A DNA stretch of 64,000 nucleotides from Amia ocellicauda. Lineage: Eukaryota > Chordata > Actinopteri > Amiiformes > Amiidae. The notes under the pieces are model-generated. The model was given only the letters and a program-made list of their open reading frames with translations. It made no database searches and was not told the DNA's origin. Below are positions 1 through 12,100 of the stretch, piece by piece. The position numbers were made by a program, and so were the translations under genes. The first letter of the stretch is position 1. Each line of letters starts with the position of its first letter. The stretch lies in assembly GCF_036373705.1 (NCBI RefSeq), contig NC_089856.1, positions 30,538,298 through 30,602,297 on the forward strand, read 5' to 3'.

Positions 1-40
1 AAAGGTGATGGTATTCTGGTCTCCATGCTAAAAGATTCAC

Positions 41-189
41 CTTGAGTGCCTCCACAGCAGCCTCACACCTTTCCTTGCGACCAGACAGTATGATGACATC
101 ACACTTCTTGGGAAGAGAAGGGTCAACAGGCTCCTTGACCTCAACATTGGCATCGCCATTCTCCTGGATAGCTGGCTCAGCAGGGGGAG
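41..189 (-). CDS. hdlbp: hdlbp exon: second half of KH11 with acidic linker
   Basis: Acceptor TTTACCCCAG and donor GTGAATC bound the exon. It enters in phase 1 (the G from the previous exon completes an Ala codon) and ends on the codons for EALK. A Pro/Glu-rich insert ([12 protein letters not shown]) precedes [13 protein letters not shown], matching the insertion known inside this vigilin KH repeat. Intron sequence fills 1-40. Confidence 0.93.
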
Positions 190-3100
190 CTGGGGTAAAG
201 ACAGGTGACAATTATAACTGGTTAACACTATAAATACCAGTCAAGGATGAATTGGTGCAAAACTTCCAACATTGCGGGACATAAGGGAGAAGGAAATGTG
301 GCCTTGTATCATAATCAGGCTTGAATAGTCCATGCAGATGTAAACTTGCATTATGCACATAACTGGTTTCTAAATCAAGAGATAGAACACCTTGGAGGTC
401 CTCTCGCTCGGGGAATTTGATCTGCACGTTGTGATCACGGGTGATCTGCTGGATTCGTGAGCCCTTGGGTCCCATGATGGAGCGGTGGAACTTCTGAGCA
501 ATCACACACTCCATGGTCACCTGAGCATCCTGCAACATCAAATCAGTACAGTCTCACTGGCCACTCTGATGGTCATACACCTGCATCTACTCCAATGGCT
601 ACACTAGTGAACTTTTGAGCCAGACAATGGAGGAGGCTTTTTTTTTTTTTTTTTTTCTTCTCTAAAATCAACAAACCATTTTCAAGCAAAAAAAAAAAGA
701 CTTACAATAATCTTACAATTCAGCTAGGGGCAATGACTAGATTAAAACACCACTAACTCCAGATATTGATCTATGAAATCCAACTTGTCCACAAGACTAA
801 TAAGAAACCTAGTCAACTGGTATAAAACCTCCAGCCACTCACCAGATCCTCAATGATCTCCTGCATGCGCTTCTTGGCTGCCTCCACACAATCCTTCGCA
901 CCCTTCAGTGTGACCTTGTCACTCTGGGAGGCAGTGCGAGGGAAGCTAACCATCACACCCCCATACTCTTCGGCAATGTCACGCAGAACCTGACCACGCC
1001 GAGCCACAAAGTAGCGGTGGTGTTTGGGGTCCACAGACATGAAGTCTTCAATAACGTTATCCTGAAAACAAGTAGGTAGTGAACAACCTTCCCTGGAAGT
1101 TTCATTCAAAAGACAAATCTACTGGGCTGCCTTTTCAACATTTTAGAAGGGCAAACCAGGATCCACATTTAGCACAAGCCAAAAGGGCACATCTGGTTTA
1201 TTAAACAAATTGAAAGGTAAAAGTTGCAGCACAACAATATTCTGAATGGACATTCAAAATATTTGCAAGAGATAAGATGCTGATAGCCAATGGCCTTGAT
1301 TAAATGGGTGAACCAGGGTAATATTAGAGTGACAGGTCTGGAATGAATATTAAGTTAAATTCATATCCTCAATCTCTCAACATATTTAAAGGCAGCTAAG
1401 CAGCAGGCAAGCAGAGACTGTAGTAAAGGGTGGAGGCGTTACATGCAGGTAGGATTCATACCAGGTTTTTAATGAGGACCTCCAGTTCCTTCTGAGCATC
1501 ACGAACAGCCTCCTCTGTGCCCACCACTGTGATGAGCTCCTGGTCCTTGTCATCTGCCGTGGGGAAGATGATGCGGGCTCCAGTGCTGTCACGCACCTTG
1601 CGGATGTTCGCACCACCCTTGCCAATCAGGAACTTGTGATATTCTGGCTTTGCTCGCAGCTCCACAGTGTGGCTTTTGGTTTGCTGAAAAAGGTGGGTGG
1701 GGAAGCAAGTGCTCATTAATCTCCAGACGCTGATAGATGCTGATAATAAAAAATAAAAGAAATCAGCTGTTCTACCCACAATCCCAAGATTATGACTCTA
1801 GAGCACAGACCATGTAATGGCCATATCAGGCCATCTGCTCACCTTCTCCTCAGCAAGGGAGAGCAGCTGGCGCCGGGCCTTCTCCACATCTTCTGCTGGG
1901 CCACGGATAGTGACTGTGTCGATGCCCGAGCCCTCAGTGGGGAAATGGATATGAACCCCACCGCACTCCTCCATGATGGAGCGCACAAAACGGCCCTTTG
2001 ATCCAATCAGGGAATTGTGCAGTTTAGAGGGAATGGATACCTCCATCTCAGTGATGTTCGCCTAGAAAGGAGGGGCAGAAGTTTCACTTGCAGAACTACC
2101 AGTGAGTAGATGTTTTTTCCAGTATAACAGGTGTTGCCATGTTAAAGTTACAATGCCAATAACTCACCAGCTCTTTCTGGATGGCCAGAATACGGGTCCG
2201 AGCCGCCTCACAGTTGGCCTTCTTTCCAGTAATAACAATAACCTCCGAGTTGCTGTTCTCTGCTGGAAGGTCAATTTTGGTATTGGTCTCCTCACGGATC
2301 TGTCGAGAATACCACAAAGGAATTAAAACCAAATCAGCCAACACTGCTCACAAATTGAAACCGCCTTTACAGCATCACAGGAATGTTGATGCAACTCAGC
2401 CCACTTTTTGGCAGCACAATAACACCCCCTTCTGTGGCCAAACAAATGCATAGTAAAAGTGGAGAACAGGAGTTAAACCAGCAGACTTGAGGTTTGAAGC
2501 AAAGGTCTGTGAAACTAGTAACAAGGAATTACTCCACCTCAACAGCAGCAAAATAATCCATTTGACTTTGACCATTTGGAAACTAGGCCTGTGTAGGCAT
2601 TGGTTTCAAATTTTACAGTGGTAGAAATGTGCTAAATGGAATTGAAGAAATCAAGTTATCAAGTTACCTTCTTGATGTTGGCTCCTCCTTTCCCAATAAT
2701 ATTCTTGTGAAACTGCTTGAAGATGGGAACCGAAACTGCAAAGCTATTCTCCACCTGAAAGATGAAAGGACTATGTTACTCAGAACACAATGCATTTTAT
2801 TCACAATAAACTTTATTGAAGGAGATCTTGACCGTCATTTATAAAGCACATTTTCAGGACCACAAGGGGAGGGGCAAAAGGCAAAGCAAGATGCCCTACC
2901 ATTTCAGCTACCATCTTCTGCATGAATTTGGTACATTTCTCAACTTCAGTCCGGGGACCGCGTAGCTGCACGATGTCACTCTTCTGCGCTGGGTCAGGAA
3001 AGTTAATGATGACCTTCAGAAAGGAGAGCGAAAACAAATTGATCAGAACTTTCCTTGCAAAATGATTTAAGTTTTGGAATGAAGGTTAACTTTATACATT

Positions 3101-6100
3101 GACCAGCCAATATAGGACTACCACAAAACTGACAGTTTATTGATTTTAGATGAGTGAAGCAATGCTCACCTGTTGATAAAGAGGAATCTTAAGACCAAGC
3201 TGAATTAGGAGTTGCTCACCTCAGGGAATTTATCCCGGACTTCCTTGATCTTCTCCCCTTTCTGCCCTATAATAGTTCGATGAAAGCGTTGTTCAATAAT
3301 CAGGTCCTTTGTACGCTCGTTCTCCTGCAAAAGTTTAGAAATAATTTGCAACATTAGAACTCCGGGAGCGTAGAAGGAATTGCCTCAAATCGACGCAAAC
3401 CTATATTTGGAGTTTGTCATTAACTACTCCACGAACTAAGTTTATTTTATTTTCAGTTATATATTTATTGCAAGAATGAGGTCTACATATACAATCATTT
3501 TATAGCATTTGTTGCATAATTGCATAACAGTGAAAAAACTATGTACATGGTGCCAGCATGAGAGAGAAGATTAATGATTGGGGGGGGGGGGGGGAGTATT
3601 TTTAAGGGTTATTATGGGATAAAATTAGGTCTTATTGAAATTACAATTAACTTTGTAATCCCAATACCTTTTAAAATGGGTCTAATTTTCCATTAAACAG
3701 ATCTACAATGTCTGATCTCATTCAGTTTAATATTGAAAGTTTAGCATTTTCATAAAAGTACGTCATTAAGAGATGACAGGATCTCTCACCATGCGCGACG
3801 CCAGCTCCAGCAGCTCCTTCTTGGCTTCCTGCACACCCTGGGGGTCACCCTCAATGCGGATCAGGTTGCTCTTCTCGTTATCAGGTGGGATCCGCACAGA
3901 CACTTTGTACAGGTCCTTGATACGGTTGACTGGGAAGGTGAAGTGGACAGGTCAGAAAGATGAAGTCTTCGGTTGGAATTAACAGCAAAGCCCAATTTTG
4001 TAAAGTGCTTCAAGTTTGTAGACAGTTTAGCAAATACTAGCTACTTACTGTTAGCACCACCCTTTCCGATCAGATGTCTGTGGAACTTGGGATCCACTGT
4101 AATCTCTGTGTAATCCATACGGCTTACCTAAAGGAGAAAATGCTAAAGTTTAAACGGCATAGCATACTACAGTCATGGGAAAAAAGTATTTGATCCCCTG
4201 CTGATTTTGTACGTTTGCCCACTGACAAAGAAATGATCAGTCTATAATTTTAACAGTGAGAGACAGAATAACAAAAAAAATCCAGAAAAACACAAATCAA
4301 TTTATAACTTTTTTTTTAAATGCATGTTAATGAGTGAAATAAGTATTTGACCCCTTCGACTTGGTGGCAAAACCCTTGTTGGCAAAACCCTTGTTGGCAA
4401 TCACAGAGGTCGGACGTTTCTTGTAGTTGGCCACCAGGTTTGCACACATCTCAGGAGGGATTTTGTCCCACTCTTTGCAGATCCTCTCCAAGTCAATAAG
4501 GCATCAAGGCTGACGTTTGGCAACTCGAACCTTCAGCTCCCTCCACAGATTTTCTATGGGATTAAGGTCTGGAGACTGGCTAGGCCACTCCAGGACCTTA
4601 ATGTGCTTCTTCTTGAGCCACTCCTTTGTTGCCCTGGCTGTGTGTTTTGGGTCATTGTCATGCTGGAATACCATCCACGACCCATTTTCAATGCCCTGGC
4701 TGAGGGAAGGAGGTTCTTACCCAAGATTTGACGGTACATGGCCCTGTCCATCGTCCCTTTGATGTGGTGCAGTCGTCCTGTCCCCCAAACACCCCCAAAT
4801 AATGTTTCCACCTCCATGTTTGACGGTGGGGGTGGTGTTCTTGGGGTCATTCCTCCTCCTCCAAACACGGCGAGTTGAGTTGATGCCAAAGAGCTCGATT
4901 TTGGTCTCATCTGACCACATCACTTTCACCCAGTTCTCCTCTGAATCATTCAGATGTTGGCAAACTTCAGATGGGCCTGTACATGTGCTTTCTTGAGCAG
5001 TGGGGCCTTGCGGGCGCTGCAGGACTTCAGTCCTTCACGGCGTAGTGTGTTACCAATTGTTTTCTTGGTGACTATGGTCCCAGCTGCCTTGAGATCATTA
5101 ACAAGATCCTCCCGTGTAGTTCTGGGCTGATTCCTCACCGTTCTCATGATCATTGAAACTCCACGAGGTGAGATCTTGCATGGAGCCCCAGACCGAGGGA
5201 GACTGACAGTTATTTTGCGTTTCTTCCATTTGCGAATAATCACACCAACTGTTGTCACCTTCTCACCAAGATGCTTGGCGATGGTCTTGTAGCCCATTCC
5301 AGCCTTGTGTAGGTCTACAGTCTTGTCCCTGACATCCTTGGACAGCTCTTTGGTCTTGGCCATGGTGGAGAGTTTGGAATCCGATTGATTGATTGCTTCT
5401 GTGGACAGGTGTCTTTTATACAGGTAACAAGCTGAGATTACTCCCTTTAAGAGAGTGATCCTAATCTCAGGTCGTTACCTGTATAAAAGACACCTGGGAG
5501 CCAGAAATCTTGCTGATTGATGGGGGATCAAATACTTATTTCCCTCATTAACATGCAAATCAATTTATAACTTTTTTGAAATGTGTTTTTCTGGATTTTT
5601 TTTGTTATTCTGTCTCACTGTTAAAATACACCTACCATTAAAATTATAGACTGATCATTTCTTTGTCCGTGGGCAAACGTACAAAATCAGCAGGGGATCA
5701 AATACTTTTTTCCCCTCAATGTAGGTGTTGGGTTAACTCAATGTGTAGACTTGCATTTTTATAAAGCATTTAACCTTTTAAATTTGTAAAATAAAGCACC
5801 AGTGTTATTAGGAGCATTTGACTCACCAGGTCCAAGACTATGGCTTCGATCTGGCTCTGGACCTGCTGCATATCCTTGGTGGGGCCTTCCAGGGTGATCT
5901 TATCCTCTCCCTCGGTGAACTCAATGTGCACCTGCAAAACAGTAGCCATCAGGCATTTGCATTCCTCTTAACTGCATAGAAGACCCTGAACACAAATTCC
6001 ATTGGGAGCAGAATAGGATACACTCTTCCAAGTCCCACCCATGTCTTGAGGAACACCTATTCGATTTTTGAAAAAAAAAAAAAAAAAGCTTTACTTTTTC

Positions 6101-9100
6101 AAAAAGACACCTTCCCTACCCCTGGCACCCTATTAAAGCCATGCAAAATTGAAAAATACTAACCTTCGGCATTTGCTGGGTGACCTTGGCAAGGTTCTGC
6201 CCTTTCTTGCCAATTATGAAACGATGAAGCCAGGAAGGAGCCGAGACGGAGGACACAGTATAGCTGTTTGCCTGCAGAAGGAGATGGTACAGGAAGTTCT
6301 TACCACAAGGCACAATTTCTGAACCTTCAGAACCACACTAAGTGGATGCTAAATGGTGCCTTCTCATTTTTTGAGCTTTAAGATCACTGTGGCAAATTTA
6401 CAAGTGAACATTCAAAGTCCTTTACATAGTTTGGGAGGATTATAAGAAAAAAAAAAAAAAGTCTACTTGAAAGTATATAGCTTAGATCCTCAGATTCTTA
6501 GTTAGGTGTACCAATACCGATTTTAACTTATGCATTTCACCTTAATTGGACACTACCTCAGTCATCACATACCTTGGCATACACCTCAGTGAGCGCCTGG
6601 CCCAGTCGGTCTGGCTCTCCACGGAGGATGACTGTTTCAGAGCTGCTGTCGGATGGTGGGATCTCGACCGAGACGCCCGTCTTCTCCAGGATCTCCTGCA
6701 GGGTGTTACCCTTGGGGCCGATCACATACTTGTGCTGGGATTTCTTCACTTCCACTGCAATGGTGGTGGCATTCTTCTTCTGCATGGGAGAGAGAGAGGA
6801 CAATTATGTCAGGGGACACGCATCAAGCCCGAGTCATTAAAGTCTGAATAGGTGTTCAAAGAAATCCACCGCTGTGCTTTAAAGAGGTTCTTTGGGGCTC
6901 AAACTCATTTGCAGGCATTGTGAAGACCTACCTTCTCTTCATAAATCTTCTTGATCATGGTCACAGCCTGGGCCACCTGTTCCTTCTCCCCAGTGATGAC
7001 GATCTCAGTCTTCTGGACACTGGGTGGGGGGACGTTGATGCGGGCACCAGTCTCCTTCATCATCTCACCCACAGTCTTACTAAAGGCCCCAGTTATGAAG
7101 GGATGATACACCTTATCCACATTCACTCGCTCCACAGCACGCTTGTCCTAAAGAGGAGAGAAGAGTGGCGAGATAAGTGTTGAGGGAGGTTTGCAATACT
7201 TTTGTTGCAAACAATCGGCCAAACGGATATCGTTGGAATAGGCTACCTGTTCAGCCGAAATAAGCAGGATCTCATGCTTAGCCTTCTCCAGGCCCTCCTT
7301 GGTGCCAGAGATCTTGATGTGGTTGCTGGGATCGTCAGGCCGTGGGATCTGGATCTTGGTGGCAGTCTTCAGCTCCAGCTCCTGCAGCTTCTCTCCATTC
7401 TTGCCAATTACAAAGCGGTGGTGCTCTTTGGGGATGGGCACAGTAGCAGAGGCCTGCAAGGTCCAAAACATTTTTAGCTACAGGGATCTGGCAACACCAT
7501 CATAGTGCATGGAGGGAACCGAAACATTGATTTATTATATGTACAGTAAAGAGTCAGAATAGACAACTGATGGAAAGATATAGGACAACTGAGAAATTAA
7601 TCACTGCATTAAAACAAGTTTCAGATCTTACATCATATGTAAACTAGTGACAACCAAAGTCAATTTTAATAGGGATGAATACATCACAGAAGGCCAAAAA
7701 AAAAAAAAAAAAAAAAAGAGGGGGAGGCAGCTTTACAGTTGGACACAGGGCTGACCTGAGTTTGCAGTCTGGACACAATCTCCTTGCGTGCCTTCATGAC
7801 AGCATCTAGCTTCCCAGAGACCATGATGGAGAGGCCTTGATCCTTAGCCATTGACAGCTCCAGGTTGGCCCCAGTCTTGTGCATGATGTCCACACAGATC
7901 TTGGCCTGGTCTCCCTCCCCAAACTGGTTGATGTCCTTGTATCTGCGCTCTTCCAGGGGCACATGGAAAACCTGGAGGAATTCAAGGAAAAGCAGGGTTT
8001 GAACATGTTGAGAAGATTCAAATTCAAGGACTTAAGCATTTTCAAGGACTGATTCAAAAGACTTCCAAGACCTCATGTGATTTTGTCAACCCAAAACAAA
8101 GGCAAACCCCAGCACAATGCATTGCTATCTAACGTAGCATAAAAGTGATTAGAAATTGATGCAATTTACCAAGCATCCGAGTATTAGTGCATGGCCTTAA
8201 AGTCCATTTTCGAAAACATTTTTGGCTATGGGCTTTAACTTGGTATACTTTCATAAGGGGCAATAACATAATGTGGCGATTTTGAAGACTACAAAATGGC
8301 TTCTAACAAAAGTCACAGTTCTGGGTTTTTGTGTGTTATAAACAATCTGTGATGATAGCAATTATATGCATTTGAAGATTTTTTACTTTAAATTAGGAGT
8401 TATTATAAATTACTGCAATTCACTATCTGCACAGTACTCAAAGAATACTCAAATTGTAAGGGAACATACAAAACCATTGATTTAATTTAAATGTTAAACA
8501 TTAGTTTTAGGTTCTTGGTGCGTTTTAGATGGAAAAGAATGTTTCCTACTTTACAGTCAGACAATGCGTGTGTGTACAATGCACTCATGGCATGTCCTTG
8601 TGATTCTGCAAATACTATACAATTTAAAATCTGAAATGTTTAAACTATTGGCATGTACTATGTTCCCAAGGTGACATACAGAAATGTAGCTTACATTTTA
8701 AATCTATGAGTATTTTGACCCTTGTTATTACAGCCCAGGTGCAGGCGAGTACTACATAATTCTCTAGTTAACGTATGAATAAAAGATACCTCAAAATTGT
8801 GTTTTTATTGTTACTAAAAAAAATTACTGAAATTTTTGAACTAAAGTATGAAAAGTGTAAAGTAAAGTAAAGTGTGACATTCCCACCTATGATGAGAAAT
8901 ATTTAGGTCTTAACACATACAGAAGAATGGCTTATGCAGATGACACAAATCTAATTAATTGACCATCTCCAACTATATAATTGGAATGCGAGAAACCTGG
9001 TTACAAAATACCAGTAACATTTGTTGCCAGTCATGTTCGTGGTGGTTATTAATGTTCAGTTACACCTACAGACAGGTAATGAATAGAGAAAAGGCTCTAT

Positions 9101-12100
9101 TTTGTGTCCAAGGCCCTGAGGATTAACTAGCCATTAGTAGTCGAGAGTATTTTCAAATCTCTGGTGATACAATGATTTTAAATTTTAGAAAATGCAACGT
9201 TTGTGACTAAGCGGACAGAAAATACGACCGCAACAAAGTCAAAAGAAAACTGGACCTGCGGCCTCAAACTTAAAACTGGTTAATTGTATAGTTATACTTG
9301 TTAATAGTATATATTACTAGTCGGCTAGTGGCTGCGTTGCTTTTCCTCCACAGCGAGAGAGCAAGCAGTGGCAGTAAATCCTAGTCTAAGCCTCGGCTGG
9401 CCATAAAAGATGTTGCCACACGTGAGGGGCTCCTCAGTCAGCTTTGTCGCTTGATTTGTACATGAGCAAAATCAAAAAAGTTGTCAGTTTTGGAACCCAG
9501 TATCATTTTAAAATCACATTTATAAAGTTAAAATATAAAGTAAATATATATAGACTATATACAGGTAAGCAATATACGGTTTATGAACTGCTTTGCCTCT
9601 GCTTGGCAGCTGATGGTAAAGGCAGCAACACTTTTTCCAGACTTTTGTTTTTGTGGTTAGATTGTTACATTTTGTAAGGCTGTATAGCAGGTATAGAACT
9701 AGGTTTTAATCTGCATACATTTTGCTGAAGTCAGAAACCAGATAGTTGTGAGGTGAGCATCTCTGATGAGGCTGGACATGCATCTTTGCCTCGTGCCAGA
9801 TGCATACTGCACAAGTTCCTTTGTGATCTTTAAATTGTTTACGAGCTCGGTTGGAACAACAACCAACAGGGTAAATGTTCCTTCAGGACCAGGATTGACT
9901 TAAGTGACTTCACATTTACAGGGGATGCCAATGCTCAGAATGCAGCACAGGACTCAAAGAGCTGATTGACCAGTCAAATATCCAGGTTTTCTAGGTAATG
10001 CTGCATTTATTATTTTTTTAATGAATACTTAGTTGGTTTAAAAAATAAATTTAAAAAAAATGAAAAAATACCTTGCAGCTTCAGTTATTCACTTTAATTC
10101 CAGTTTGCTTCGGTCAAATAATGAGTCTTGTTGAGGATGGGCAAATGTCTAAATTACCGAGCCTCTAGTTTCAGTCTTATTTACAAATAACCGTTTCACT
10201 TTCACTCATCAGCTGAATGCAAATTAAACAATGGTACAAGCATAAATATAGCTGTGTAACAATCACACTTAACATGTACATTTAACACTGGTTTCTTGCA
10301 TTACATCTTAACTATCAGCATCACCAAAATATTACGAGTATGCAGGGCACTACTCTCCTTTGTGACAGAGCAACACACACTTATGGACTCTTAGCTAACA
10401 GATTACTAACTGAGTTTTCAAAAATGAAAACTGCATTGAGCGATATTAAAATTATGTATTTTTTAGTGATCACTTCAGTTTCAGATAAAATAAAATTTAC
10501 AGTAAAGGCATTTATATCAAGTGTCCACGTCAGGGATTTAAATCAAAACATCATACACACGCAAGAGAATATTAGGCTATACATAAGTGGACACTGAATA
10601 AAATATTTGCACTGATCTGTAATTCATAGTGAACATATCTGGTGGAATCAACGCTGATAAGATAACGCCTGGATAAGGGCGTCTGTCAAAAAATAAATAA
10701 CTACAGAGGGTTTTTATGCATTTGTTTTCTTCTACTCATTTGTAACCACTACAAAATACAGGCTTGCATCAGCGGCGAGATTAATGCTTTCGATTTACAG
10801 CAGAGCATGCCAGGTGTGTGTTTACATGCTTTCACGAGCCCTCGCTGCCCTTGAAGGACCATCTGCAGCTTCCGCCCTGCAGTTTAAGCGAGACACTGAT
10901 TGGCTCGTGGTGCCTCTCGCACTGCCTGCCAATTTCAGAGGCCACGCCAGCAAATTATGTCCCTTCCCCATTCGCAGGTTCTCAGTTTAGATTTAATACG
11001 GCGAGAAGCTGCGCTGCGAGATTCTGCAACTTTTTGCGTTCGCATCATGAACATTTTATTTAAAAAATGGGCCCAAAGTCTGAGGAATTTCAAATCCAGC
11101 GATTTTTCATAACCCTGTATTTTTCTAGCACTTTTCAGTACTGGACTTTGCCTTAATCACATTACATGACTTTCAGGTTTAAGCACCCATACAAACCCTG
11201 GAAAAGATCCATCCCAGAAGATCAGCACTATGACGATCTCCATTCTAAAACATGGCTGACCACATGGCAGCAGAGGGATGTACTTAAAACATACCCATTT
11301 ACATGCAAATCTATAAATTACAAGACTGACACTTTCCAAACTAACACAAAACAGTCTTAAGTCAATATCAACTTCACAGTCTTGTCATTGATCAAATTTG
11401 AATATCAATGGTTAAGTTTTAAGTACAGTAAACCACATTAAGCACAATTCATCTTGGCTACAAAACAATAGGGCTTAGAAAAGACAAGACTTATGCTTTT
11501 AAGGTCACTTTAAACATCAAATCTTGTGTAACAGTTTGGAAAGTCAGTCTTGTCATTTATAGATTTGCTGTAAATGGATGTTTTAAGTACAGTAAGTCAC
11601 GTTGAGCATTTTCTACATTAAGCGATATTGACCTTAAGTGAATTATATGCAGGGCTTAATGTCGTAATCATATGGTTTATGTTAGTAAAAACATATCCAT
11701 CCTCTATTCATAGTATTAGGACATGCCAACTAAAACACAAACTTTGCAAAGCAATGGTTGTTTAAAGCACATTAACCCACGTTAAGCTTTTTTTAGACTA
11801 TCCCTCTGCTGCCGTGTGGTCAGCCATGTCTGATGTGAATGGAGATCAACAGTGCCGATCTAGGATGCCTGATATACGCACTGTTTTTTGAAAGTCAATG
11901 TGAAAACAGTCAAAAAAACTGCAAGCATGTGGAGAACTGCAAATGCGCAGCGAGAACTGCAAACAAACTAGATTGAAGGAGCAATCTAAACTGCAAATGT
12001 GTAAATGTTGAATAAGTGCAGAACTGAACTGCAAGCATAAAATAAAAAATGCAAGTGTAGTTTTGCACATACAAGTTGTATTTCGGTGTTGTAGTTAGCA

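Noticed and set aside
10784..11112. Overlapping plus-strand frames of 68-81 codons in the hdlbp intron.
   Set aside because: They arise from the CpG-rich patch, are in several frames at once, and resemble no protein.
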